Part shown: positions 28,894-36,643 of the stretch, in pieces
How the letters are laid out: each line of letters begins with the position of its first letter
Numbering within the stretch: the stretch's first letter is position 1
NCBI RefSeq assembly: GCF_040227235.1
Contig: NZ_JBELNZ010000001.1
Coordinates: 186,001-250,000, forward strand
DNA: 64,000 nt
DNA from: Parafrigoribacterium_A soli
Lineage (GTDB): Bacteria; Actinomycetota; Actinomycetes; Actinomycetales; Microbacteriaceae
Direction: 5' to 3'
Notes under the pieces: generated by a model
The model's database searches: none
Told to the model about the DNA's origin: nothing
What the model saw: only the letters and a program-made list of their open reading frames with translations
Made by a program: the position numbers and the translations under genes

Positions 28894-29919
28894 TCAGGAA
28901 AGTCGCTCGCGCACGAGGGGAACCACCTCGCGTCCGAACAGCTCGATCGAGGTCATGAGCCTCTCGTGCGGCATGGTTCCGTTCGAGTACTTGAGATCGA
29001 ATCGCGCGAGGCCAAGTCCCTTGACGGCGCGCGCGATCTTCGCGGCAACCGTCTCCGGCGAGCCGACGAAGAGCGCGCCCTCCGCCGCCTCCCTCTCGTA
29101 CTCCTCGCGCGTCATCGGCGGCCACCCGCGTTCCTGTCCGATGCGATCGCGGTTCGCCTTGAAGTGCGGCCATAGTTCCTCTCGCGCCTGCTCATCGCTC
29201 GACGCGACGTGGCCGGGCGAATGGGCCGCGACCGGCAGTTCGGCCCGCTCGAACTGGTCGAGCGCCCTCTTGTAGAGGTCGACGTAGGGTGCGAAGCGCA
29301 GGGGATCTCCACCGATGATCGCGAGCACGAGAGGAAATCCGAAGCGGGCGGCCCGCACGACGGATTCGGGGCTGCCGCCGACACCGACCCAGGTCGTGAT
29401 CGATCCGGACTCCGTCGGTGGATAGACGGATTGCTCGCTGAGCGCGGGTCGTGTCTCTCCGCTCCAGGTGACCGGCTTCTCCTTGAGGAGCTCTGCAAAC
29501 AGCTCGATCTTCTCTTCGAAGAGCTGGTTGTAGTCGGCGAGGTCGAAGCCGAACAGGGGGAACGACTCCGTAAACGAGCCGCGGCCCAGGATGATTTCTG
29601 CACGCCCGTTCGACAGGGCGTCGAGTGTTGCGAAGCGCTCGAAGACACGCACCGGGTCGTCGGAGCTCAGCACGGTCACCGCCGAACCGAGATGGATGCG
29701 CGAGGTGCGGCTCGCGATCGCGGCGAGCACCATCTCGGGAGATGACACCGCGAAGTCCGCCCTGTGGTGCTCACCGATCCCGATGAAGTCGAGCCCCACC
29801 TCCTCGGCGAGCACGGCCTGTTCCACGATGTTGCGGATGCTCTGGGCGTGGGACAGCATCGATCCGTCCGCAGCCTCGGTCAGATCACCGAACGTGTCCA
29901 GCCCGAATTGCAGCGCCAT
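28894..29919 (-). CDS. Luciferase-like (LLM class) flavin-dependent oxidoreductase
   Basis: A 341-residue bacterial-luciferase-fold protein using FMN or F420. Segments seen: LDFIGIGEHHRADFAVSSPEM (in two parts), ASRTSRIHLGSAVTVLSSDDPVRV, FERFATLDALSNGRAEIILG and WVGVGGSPESVVRAARFG. The EHH triad near residue 55 is typical of the MsnO8-like subgroup. The reading frame is open for 96 more codons upstream, but the MALQFGLDTFG start fits the family. Substrate unknown. Confidence 0.92.
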   Translation of the reverse strand: MALQFGLDTFGDLTEAADGSMLSHAQSIRNIVEQAVLAEEVGLDFIGIGEHHRADFAVSSPEMVLAAIASRTSRIHLGSAVTVLSSDDPVRVFERFATLDALSNGRAEIILGRGSFTESFPLFGFDLADYNQLFEEKIELFAELLKEKPVTWSGETRPALSEQSVYPPTESGSITTWVGVGGSPESVVRAARFGFPLVLAIIGGDPLRFAPYVDLYKRALDQFERAELPVAAHSPGHVASSDEQAREELWPHFKANRDRIGQERGWPPMTREEYEREAAEGALFVGSPETVAAKIARAVKGLGLARFDLKYSNGTMPHERLMTSIELFGREVVPLVRERLS

Positions 29920-30103
29920 GACGTCACCATTGCCTTCCTCAGGTTTCGCGAGCGTGAGCGCCCGCACCAACCTTGATACTGGCCGAACCGGCCCCACGAT
30001 CACGATATTCCGAAGACGCGCCGATGGAGGGTGCGTCAGGCGGACTACTGGCGTAGTGTCAGCCCTATTGAAGCCGTTCGTGCTTCCGAGGGAGGGATGC
30101 CCT

Positions 30104-30217
30104 ATGGCAGACAAATCGCCCAAGAAGAGCAGCGCCAAGACCGTGGCGGCCAAGTCTCTGAAGGAAAAGCGCGCCGATAAGAAGGCGAAGGCTGGATCCA
30201 AGAGCACTAGCGCCTGA
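30104..30217 (+). CDS. Lysine-rich 37-residue basic protein
   Basis: A tiny, highly basic protein (MADKSPKKSSAKTVAAKS, then LKEKRADKKAKAG) with about a third Lys/Arg. Similar short Lys/Ala/Ser proteins are frequent in actinobacteria; no function is known to me, and a nucleic-acid-binding or ribosome-linked role is only a guess. It has its own SD (GAGGGAGGG, seven bases before the ATG), a promoter hexamer TAGTGT at 30054-30059 and a strong terminator downstream, which together make it a convincing gene. Confidence 0.78.
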   Translation: MADKSPKKSSAKTVAAKSLKEKRADKKAKAGSKSTSA

Positions 30218-30279
30218 GCTGTGTAGAGCAGTGCCGACAGGCACTACTGCGAGCACCGCGGCCAACAGTCGCACCTTCG

Positions 30280-30309
30280 GGAGCCGGACCCTCAGGGTCC
30301 GGCTCCTTT
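30280..30309 (+). terminator. Rho-independent terminator
   Basis: Near-perfect hairpin: GGAGCCGGACCCT 30280-30292 pairs with AGGGTCCGGCTCC 30294-30306 (12 bp with a three-base loop), followed by TTT. It ends the short Lys-rich gene. Confidence 0.85.
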
Positions 30310-30354
30310 CGCTTGCCCCCGAGAAGTGCCCCTCGAAGTGCCCGCTCGAAGTGT

Positions 30355-30396
30355 CCCCCATTCAGGGGTAGACAAGTGTGCGCTGCCTGCTAATCT
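30355..30396 (+). promoter_or_regulatory. CCCCC/GGGG box plus -10 of the cell-surface gene pair
   Basis: CCCCC 30355-30359, ATTCA, GGGGT 30365-30369, a 21-base gap and TAATCT at 30391-30396. Same layout as the SRPBCC promoter. A leader of about 25 bases precedes the start. Confidence 0.55.
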
Positions 30397-30426
30397 GAAG
30401 AGATCACCGAGGGGGGGGTGGTCGCT

Positions 30427-31182
30427 ATGGAGGAAGCATCGGAAGGTTCGGTGTTCAGAACGATCGGCCTGCTCCTCTTTGGCCTTCTCGCCCTCACGGG
30501 ATGCGCGATTCTCGCGCTCGTGATGAGCGTTCCCTCAGCCTCCGCGGCCGAGAGTCCCGAGACCGCGGCGCCACCGTCTATCTCCTCGCCAACAGCCCCG
30601 CAGTTCGTGCCGTCGCTGCTCGACGGGTCCCTCGACCAGGCGCAACGGGCGCTGTCAGCCACGGTGGATGCGGTTGCCTCACCGGTGCGCCAGACCGCTG
30701 CAACGGTACTGCCGCATACAAGCGCCACGGTGGAGCACGCGGTAACCGCGGTCGTCTCGGGCGCAATCGCCACCGTGACTCGGATTGTCGACACGGCGCC
30801 GTCGGTGGCACTGCCGACCGCGATCGAATCGCCGCTGCTCGAATACGCGGCGACTGCGCCGGCCGACTCGACATCCGCAACAGACGCCGCATCCGTTCCC
30901 GCGACGTCGGCGCGATCGACGGCGACGGTGGATCTGACGAAGGTCGAGCTCGCCGAGCCGGCGACCACTTTGCCGGAGCCACCGTCGCGCCCGGGCAACG
31001 ACACGCCCGCGACCCCACCCGCAACGACACCTGGGCCCGCGCCGAGCGGCTCGAGCACCGACGCACCGCCCGCCGTCCTCGGCGAGCGCTGGGGCATCGT
31101 ACTCGCGGTCGGCCGCGCCAGTTTCGAGAGCGACGCCGTTCCCGGCTCGCCGAGCTTCGGATTCGATTCCACTCCTGATTGA
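30427..31182 (+). CDS. Exported Ala/Thr/Pro-rich protein of unknown function
   Basis: Not recognised. The 251-residue product has a hydrophobic N-terminal segment (residues about 10-33) containing LTGC, which fits a lipobox, but also SVPSASA at about 34-40, a normal Sec cleavage site. A helical Ala/Val-rich region follows (LDQAQRALSATVDAVASPV and similar), then a Pro/Thr/Ser-rich linker and a short C-terminal segment GERWGIVLAVGRASFESDA. Low-complexity, no catalytic motif. A G-rich SD precedes the ATG; GTG at 30418 is an alternative. It probably shares a transcript with the chaplin-like gene 84 bases downstream. Confidence 0.72.
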   Translation: MEEASEGSVFRTIGLLLFGLLALTGCAILALVMSVPSASAAESPETAAPPSISSPTAPQFVPSLLDGSLDQAQRALSATVDAVASPVRQTAATVLPHTSATVEHAVTAVVSGAIATVTRIVDTAPSVALPTAIESPLLEYAATAPADSTSATDAASVPATSARSTATVDLTKVELAEPATTLPEPPSRPGNDTPATPPATTPGPAPSGSSTDAPPAVLGERWGIVLAVGRASFESDAVPGSPSFGFDSTPD

Positions 31183-31266
31183 TGGTTGTGGGCTGCCCCT
31201 GCGCGCAGCACGACGATCAGCGCTCCACTCGGAGCACTCACACCATCAATTCAAGGAGTATGAATC

Positions 31267-32397
31267 ATGAAACGCATCATTTCGCGAGGGCTCTGGGGAG
31301 TCTTCTTCGTCGCCGGACTCTCGGTCCTCGGCGCAACCGCGGCGAACGCCGCGGAGACCAGCGGTCAGAACGGAACCGCATCGGGCAGTCAGGCGGTCGT
31401 CTCGCTCGGTGCGCCGATCGAGATCGGCGGCAACGCCATCTCGGTTCTCGGCGATTCGTCGAGCTCGGGTGCCACCTCGGGCACGACGACATCCGCGGCA
31501 CCGTCAACGTCACCTGCACCGTCAACGACCTCAGGGGCCAATGCTCTGCTGGGAGGCACGCAGGCCATCGTCACCGGCGTCGTGCCGATCACCGCGCGGG
31601 GAAACGCGGTGTCGGTGCTGGGCGACAGCAGCAGCTCGAACTCGGGATCAACGACAACGACGCCCGCGACAAGCGGAGCATCCGGGTCGACGACCTCGGG
31701 CGAGAACGGCACCGCGAGTGGCACGCAGCTCGTGCCAGCGGTCACGGCACCGATCGGGGTGAGCGGCAACGCGATCTCCGTGCTCGGCAACAGCGACTCG
31801 ACCGGGAGCACTACGGGCGCGAGTGAGCCGGCAACGGTGACGGATGCCAGCGGTACGACCGCCGGCAGCACCACCGGCGAGAACGGGCTCGCCAGCGGCA
31901 CGCAGGTGATGCCGCTGCTGATCGCACCGGTGGGGGTCAGCGGCAACGCGATCTCCCTCCTGGGCGACAGCCGGTCGACCGGCGGAGACTACGGAATGAC
32001 GGCCCCGGCAACGGGAACCGATGGCACGACCACGGGCGGTGCGGGTACCAGTGACACCACAACGGGTGCGGCTGGTACGGCCAGCGGCACCCAGGTGTCG
32101 CCCACGCTCGTAACGCCGATCGCCCTGAGCGACAACGCCATCTCCGCGCTCGGCGACAGCGGTGCCCCCGGGGTCGGTGACGCCGGGATCACTCCGGTGA
32201 CGCTGCCGACGACAGCGGTCGCTGCAGGGCCGGCAGCCGTCGTCCCGGTCGGCGAAACGATGCTCGCATCGCTTGGCACGACCCGCTTGGCCTACACGGG
32301 CACGGACACCGCACCCGCACTCGGCGCGGCCGTCCTGGCACTCCTGACGGGGCTGGCAGCGACCGCGTGTGCACGGATCAGGCAGCGCACCCTGTAA
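31267..32397 (+). CDS. Chaplin-like surface protein with five repeats and LAYTG sortase signal
   Basis: A 376-residue exported protein. Signal peptide about residues 1-29 (ends TAANAAE). Five ~30-residue repeats at about 35-64, 91-121, 147-176, 206-235 and 269-298 share the pattern SGTQ-x6-8-PI-x3-GNAISVLGDS, separated by Ser/Thr/Gly-rich linkers. The pattern resembles chaplin domains, which form surface amyloid in Streptomyces, but has no Cys. The C-terminus is LAYTG (341-345), a hydrophobic helix and a basic tail, the signal for a class E sortase as in long chaplins. Anchored amyloid or adhesin role is inference. SD is AAGGAG. A strong hairpin follows. Confidence 0.85.
   Translation: MKRIISRGLWGVFFVAGLSVLGATAANAAETSGQNGTASGSQAVVSLGAPIEIGGNAISVLGDSSSSGATSGTTTSAAPSTSPAPSTTSGANALLGGTQAIVTGVVPITARGNAVSVLGDSSSSNSGSTTTTPATSGASGSTTSGENGTASGTQLVPAVTAPIGVSGNAISVLGNSDSTGSTTGASEPATVTDASGTTAGSTTGENGLASGTQVMPLLIAPVGVSGNAISLLGDSRSTGGDYGMTAPATGTDGTTTGGAGTSDTTTGAAGTASGTQVSPTLVTPIALSDNAISALGDSGAPGVGDAGITPVTLPTTAVAAGPAAVVPVGETMLASLGTTRLAYTGTDTAPALGAAVLALLTGLAATACARIRQRTL
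31369..32160 (+). repeat. Five in-frame chaplin-like repeats
   Basis: DNA coding for five copies of the GNAISVLGDS-type unit, spaced 56-63 codons apart. Protein-level conservation is high while linkers differ in length, so copy number may vary between strains. Confidence 0.75.
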
Positions 32398-32417
32398 TCC
32401 CAACAACAGCAGTGACG

Positions 32418-32450
32418 GGGCGTCGCCGGCCAGTCCGGCCGGCGACGCCC
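32418..32450 (+). terminator. Strong GC-rich hairpin terminator
   Basis: A 14-bp perfect stem, GGGCGTCGCCGGCC-type at 32418-32431 pairing with 32437-32450, and a five-base loop. No T tract follows, as is common in high-GC actinobacteria. It closes the cell-surface operon. Confidence 0.7.
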
Positions 32451-32590
32451 GCAGCGCTGTGCCGCGAAGACCGAGGGTGTGGACCTCGGAGGTTTGGATG
32501 TCGGACGCTGGCGGAATAATCAGTCACGATTCTGCGCTTTCTTTGCAGTAGTTTCTCGCGCCCCCTTTCCCCCTTCTCGACAGGACTCAC

Positions 32591-34096
32591 ATGACCGAGA
32601 ACACGTCCGCCACCTCCGCGCCATCCACGCCAGCTACCTCAGCACCCACCGCCACCGGATCGGTCTCCGCCACGGAGGCACGGGAATCGCGCAACCGCCT
32701 CGTCATCACGCTCCTTCTCGTCTCGACCTTCGTTGTCATCCTGAATGAGACGCTCATGGGCGTGGCTCTGCCGCACCTCATGCGAGACCTGTCGATCTCG
32801 GCGTCCGCGGCCCAGTGGCTCACCACCGCATTCATGCTCACCATGGCCGTGGTCATCCCGATCACCGGGTTCCTGCTGCAGCGCTTTCATACCCGGCCCG
32901 TCTTCATCGCCGCCATGACGCTGTTCAGTGCAGGCACGCTCATCGCCGCCGTTGCCCCGGGCTTCGAGGTTCTGCTGGTTGCACGCGTCGTGCAGGCCAC
33001 CGGCACCGCGATCATGGTGCCACTCCTGTTCACGACCGTGATGACGCTGGTGCCGGAGCACTCTCGCGGACGCACCATGGGCAACATCTCGATCGTGATC
33101 TCGGTCGCACCGGCGATCGGACCGACCATTTCCGGCTTCATCCTCAACGTGCTCGACTGGCGCTGGATGTTCATCCTCGTGTTGCCGATCGCGATCACCG
33201 CGCTCGTCGTCGGGGCGGTGCGCGTTCCCAATGTCACCGAGCCGCGGGTGACCCCCATCGACGTGCTGTCCGTCATCCTGTCGGCATTCGGCTTCGGCGG
33301 CATCGTGTACGGGCTCAGCAACCTCGGCAGCCCCGGAAGCGGAATCACGACCGTGTCTGGATGGCTGCCGCTCGCCGTCGGTGCGGTGGGGCTCGCGCTG
33401 TTCATCTACCGGCAGCTTCGGCTGCAACGGCGCGACGAGGCGCTTCTCGACCTGCGCACCTTCCGCGCCTCGAACTTCAGCTACGCCATCGGGATGATCG
33501 CGATCAGCATGGTCGCGCTCTTCGGCACGATCATCCTGCTGCCGATCTATACCCAGAACGTGCTCGGGCTGGATGTGCTCGCCACCGGACTCCTGCTGCT
33601 GCCCGGCGGCCTCCTGATGGGCATTCTCGCCCCGTTCGTGGGACGGCTCTATGACCGCTTCGGGCCTTCCCCGCTCGTCGTGCCCGGTGCCATCATCGTC
33701 AGTGCCGTGCTCTGGTCACTCACCCTCCTGGGCGAACGCACGTCCTTCTGGTGGGTGCTCGTGGCGCACGTCGCGCTGAGCCTCGGCCTCGCGCTGCTCT
33801 TCACACCGCTGTTCACCGCCGGTCTCGCCGCGCTCAAGCCGGAGCTCTACTCGCACGGCAGCGCCATCCTCGGAACGATCCAGCAGGTGGCGGGTGCCGC
33901 GGGCACCGCCCTCTTCGTCACCGTGATGACCGCACAGGCTACCGGACTGCTCGCCGAGAACGCGTCCCAGTCGGCCGCGACCGCGGGCGGAATCCACTCG
34001 GCTTTCATCTACGGCGCGATCATCTCGCTGTTCGCCATCCCTGTAGCGTTCTTCATCCGCAAACCCGCGGCGACCGAGGCCGTCGTCGCGCGCTGA
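32591..34096 (+). CDS. DHA2-family MFS drug/proton antiporter
   Basis: A 501-residue, roughly 14-helix efflux pump. After a Thr/Ser/Ala-rich cytoplasmic start come LNETLMGVALPHLMRDLSIS (motif D1 region), AQWLTTAFMLTMAVVIPITG, and motif C-like SVAPAIGPTISGFIL in helix 5, a mark of antiporters. RGRTMGNISIVIS lies between. It resembles LmrB/EmrB-type multidrug exporters; substrate unknown. SD ACAGGA precedes the ATG. No regulator is adjacent. Confidence 0.92.
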   Translation: MTENTSATSAPSTPATSAPTATGSVSATEARESRNRLVITLLLVSTFVVILNETLMGVALPHLMRDLSISASAAQWLTTAFMLTMAVVIPITGFLLQRFHTRPVFIAAMTLFSAGTLIAAVAPGFEVLLVARVVQATGTAIMVPLLFTTVMTLVPEHSRGRTMGNISIVISVAPAIGPTISGFILNVLDWRWMFILVLPIAITALVVGAVRVPNVTEPRVTPIDVLSVILSAFGFGGIVYGLSNLGSPGSGITTVSGWLPLAVGAVGLALFIYRQLRLQRRDEALLDLRTFRASNFSYAIGMIAISMVALFGTIILLPIYTQNVLGLDVLATGLLLLPGGLLMGILAPFVGRLYDRFGPSPLVVPGAIIVSAVLWSLTLLGERTSFWWVLVAHVALSLGLALLFTPLFTAGLAALKPELYSHGSAILGTIQQVAGAAGTALFVTVMTAQATGLLAENASQSAATAGGIHSAFIYGAIISLFAIPVAFFIRKPAATEAVVAR

Positions 34097-34135
34097 CCCC
34101 GTTGGGTGTGTGCCCGAGCGCTCGGTACTGCTTGC

Positions 34136-34480
34136 TCAGTACTGGTTGCTCAACATCGTCGGCTCGTGCTCGATCGCCGGTGCGTGACGTGCCCTCTTGC
34201 CGAAGACGTATCCGGTCCAGCCCGCGATGAGAGCGATCCCCAGCGTGATCGAGATCTGACCGCTGAAACTCGCGTAGCGAGCGGGCGAGAGCGCCGCGCC
34301 GTGCAGCATGGATTCCGATGCCGGAAGCCCCGGATAGAAGGCCATTCCCGACAGCGGCGCGTACGAGGCCCAGCCGAATGCGAGCGTCGAGCCACTGACG
34401 AGAATAGCGAGACCAGCCAGGAAGAAGATGCTCCCGACGATCAGAATGGCCCAGCGTCGCGCGAATGGAGCAAAGGTCAT
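34136..34480 (-). CDS. Small membrane protein of unknown function
   Basis: Not recognised. A 114-residue protein with two helices (about residues 10-30 and 75-95) joined by a Gly/Pro/Tyr-containing loop, and a C-terminal tail with KRARHAP. The start is set by a textbook leaderless promoter: TAGCGT six bases before the ATG, with no SD. It is convergent with the DHA2 pump and upstream of it lies the YidC gene. Confidence 0.7.
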   Translation of the reverse strand: MTFAPFARRWAILIVGSIFFLAGLAILVSGSTLAFGWASYAPLSGMAFYPGLPASESMLHGAALSPARYASFSGQISITLGIALIAGWTGYVFGKRARHAPAIEHEPTMLSNQY

Positions 34481-34569
34481 GTCCACACGCTACAGCATGC
34501 CGTGAACCGTTCGGTACACGCGTCGACGCTCCACGCGAACGCGCTGCGCGCGGCGATGGGCACGCGCTC

Positions 34570-35331
34570 CTACGCCTCCACGGCCGGTTCCCGCCAGTAC
34601 CTGCGGCGCAGCACCGCGCGTTCGAGGAGCGTCCACGCCGTCGTCGTGACAAGGTAGAGCGCCGCGGCCAGCGGCACGAACGCGGCGAACACCACGGTCA
34701 TGAAGGGCAACCAGCTCAGGATGCCGGCGAGTCCCGCGAGCGGCGCCGCGGCATCCGTCGGCTGTACGGGACGAGCGAGCCGCTGTGCGGTTCGGCGCGA
34801 GAACCAGGCCGTCGTCGCCATGATCGCGAAGAGTGCCGCGTAGAGCAGCACGCCGGAGCCGCCGACGCTCCCCGAGACGAGGTGCGCGAACGAGGTTCCG
34901 AGGGGCACGCCGAAGAGGTGCTCACCGAGCAGCGCGTTGTCGTGTCCGTCGACGGTGCCGCGAAGAAAGAGCGCGTACACGAGCGACAGCACCGGCGCCT
35001 GGGCGAGCGTCGGCAGCATCCCGGCAAACGGGGAGGTCTTCTCGGCCCGATAGAGCGCGAGGGTCTTCTCCTGCAGCAGCTGCGGGTTCTTCTTGTACTT
35101 GCGCTGGAGTGCCTGCAGCCTGGGCGCGAGCCTGCGGCGAACCCACTCTGCCTTCACCTGCGAGGCGCCGACGGGGATGAGTGCCGCGCGCACGATCATG
35201 GTGAGCGCGACGATCGCCACCGCGGCACTCGCGGTGCCTGCGATGGGGTTGAACAGTGTGGCCAGGCCTTGAACGAGCGCGTAGGCGGCGTCGAAGACAG
35301 CGGCGACGGGAGGAAGGGCGAAGAGGTCCAC
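34570..35331 (-). CDS. YidC/Oxa1/Alb3 family membrane protein insertase (paralogue)
   Basis: A 253-residue insertase lacking the large periplasmic domain of Gram-negative YidC, as in Gram-positives. TMIVRAALIPVGASQVKAEW carries the conserved hydrophilic-groove Arg; RRLAPRLQALQRKYKKNPQLL is the cytoplasmic coiled hairpin; further helices follow (SPFAGMLPTLAQAPVLSLVY, VGGSGVLLYAALFAIMAT, WLPFMTVVFAAFVPLAAALY). It is probably a second, accessory YidC, since it lies apart from the rnpA/rpmH locus where the housekeeping copy normally sits. GTG start after AAGGA. The DUF6412 gene is directly upstream. Confidence 0.9.
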   Translation of the reverse strand: MDLFALPPVAAVFDAAYALVQGLATLFNPIAGTASAAVAIVALTMIVRAALIPVGASQVKAEWVRRRLAPRLQALQRKYKKNPQLLQEKTLALYRAEKTSPFAGMLPTLAQAPVLSLVYALFLRGTVDGHDNALLGEHLFGVPLGTSFAHLVSGSVGGSGVLLYAALFAIMATTAWFSRRTAQRLARPVQPTDAAAPLAGLAGILSWLPFMTVVFAAFVPLAAALYLVTTTAWTLLERAVLRRRYWREPAVEA

Positions 35332-35404
35332 GAATTGAGTCCTTGCGGTGAGAGCGGATGGGTGGCCGTGTGGCCACGCGGTCTCCGCTCCCCCGCTTCC
35401 CGGA

Positions 35405-35438
35405 CTGAATCAGAGGGAAGGCTGAATCAGAGGGAAGG
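35405..35438. repeat. 17-bp tandem duplication
   Basis: CTGAATCAGAGGGAAGG occurs twice head to tail (35405-35421 and 35422-35438). The second copy covers the last codons and stop of the DUF6412 gene, so the stop region is duplicated. Confidence 0.8.
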
Positions 35439-35750
35439 CTGGGGCGAGTTGAACTGTCGCGCGGCCGGGATCGACCGCGAGGGTGCTCTCGTACGCGGGC
35501 GCCCAGCAGTCGCCGGATGCGATGGTGCGGGCATGCCGCTGAGCGCTTCCCGGTGGGCGTGGGCGCGCCTGCCGACCACGAGCTCGCGCGAGCCGGCCAC
35601 GAGAGCGGCGTAGCGCACGGCGACGATACCGGCGATCGCGACGGCGGCAATGCTTGCGATGAGAACGCCGGTCTGCCCACCCTGCGCGACGGCGAGCGCG
35701 ACGAAGAGCATGGTCGAGACCATGAGCATCCGCCTGTGCAGTGCACGCAT
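35427..35750 (-). CDS. DUF6412 family membrane protein
   Basis: A 107-residue protein with two N-terminal helices (about residues 8-25 and 28-52) and a C-terminal HPATAGRPRTRAPSR motif, the mark of DUF6412, an actinobacterial family usually found next to a yidC paralogue as here. Function unknown; a partner role in membrane insertion is suggested only by this linkage. Leaderless promoter TAGCGT lies seven bases before the ATG. Its 3' end lies in a 17-bp tandem duplication. Confidence 0.85.
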   Translation of the reverse strand: MRALHRRMLMVSTMLFVALAVAQGGQTGVLIASIAAVAIAGIVAVRYAALVAGSRELVVGRRAHAHREALSGMPAPSHPATAGRPRTRAPSRSIPAARQFNSPQPSL

Positions 35751-35878
35751 GGCTTCGACGCTACAACACCGGATGGGTGAGCCCCATACACCGGCCAGAG
35801 TATTCGCTCACGGCGGAGTCAGCGCGCCGCCGGGTACAGGGGACTTTCGGCTGCCCTGAGGTGCTCCGGAGGCGCCGG

Positions 35879-36643
35879 TTACAGTTCCTTGCGCCGGAAC
35901 AGCACGGCCGCGAGCGCGACGAGCACGATCCAGAGCGCGAGCGACGTGGTGACCGGCCACAGTGACGACGGTGTTGTGGTGTGCGCCGCGAGGGATGCCG
36001 CCTGGCCGGGCAGCCCCGCCGGAGAGTACTCGCTGAGCGGCTTCCAGATCGACGCGATCGAGAGCAGCACGTAGGCGCCGATCCCCGCACCGGCCGCTCC
36101 CGCGGCCGACGGGATGAGCACCGAGAACAGCGTCATCAGCGCGACGAACAGCACGCCGTAGACGAGCCAGACTCCCGCCGCCGACCACAGTGGCCCACCC
36201 GGCGCCGTGCCGAAGACGATCGCCGTGACCGCCCAGGTGAGCAGCGTTCCGACCACCACGAGGACCGCGACGAACACCGAGTGCACGACGGCCTTCACGA
36301 CGACGAAGGCGCTGCGCGAGACGGGCTTCGTGAGCACAAGGATGGCCGTGCCGCTCTTCGTCTCTGAGGAGACGATGCCGCCGTAGATGATGATGAGCGC
36401 GAACAGGGTGATCTGCGAGAGATTCTTGACCCAGCCGGAGTATGCGTCGAGGTAGCTGGGGGTCGGGATCTCCATGTGACCGAGCTGGCTGCCCGCGAGA
36501 GCCCCGATGATCTCGGGAGTGAAGCGGGCGAGCACCGGCCCGCTCAGCGCGAAGAACACGATGATCGCGGGCAGCACCCAGATGCGCCAGGTGCGCAGGA
36601 TCTCGCTCAGCTCCTTGCGGGCGAAGATGCCGTAGCCGTTCAC
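35879..36643 (-). CDS. ABC-2 type transporter permease
   Basis: A 254-residue permease with six helices of the NosY/ABC-2 type: FARKELSEILRTWRIWVLPA is the usual N-terminal coupling segment, and YGGIVSSETKSGTAILVLTKPVSRSAFVVVK (in parts) the conserved cytoplasmic loop. It partners the ATPase whose stop overlaps this GTG start by four bases. The pair could export lipid, antibiotic or polymer; the cargo is unknown. Confidence 0.9.
   Translation of the reverse strand: MNGYGIFARKELSEILRTWRIWVLPAIIVFFALSGPVLARFTPEIIGALAGSQLGHMEIPTPSYLDAYSGWVKNLSQITLFALIIIYGGIVSSETKSGTAILVLTKPVSRSAFVVVKAVVHSVFVAVLVVVGTLLTWAVTAIVFGTAPGGPLWSAAGVWLVYGVLFVALMTLFSVLIPSAAGAAGAGIGAYVLLSIASIWKPLSEYSPAGLPGQAASLAAHTTTPSSLWPVTTSLALWIVLVALAAVLFRRKEL

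Noticed and set aside
31369..32160. CRISPR-like repeats
   Set aside because: The repetition is in-frame protein repeats with diverged DNA and unequal spacing, inside a gene with a signal peptide and sortase motif.
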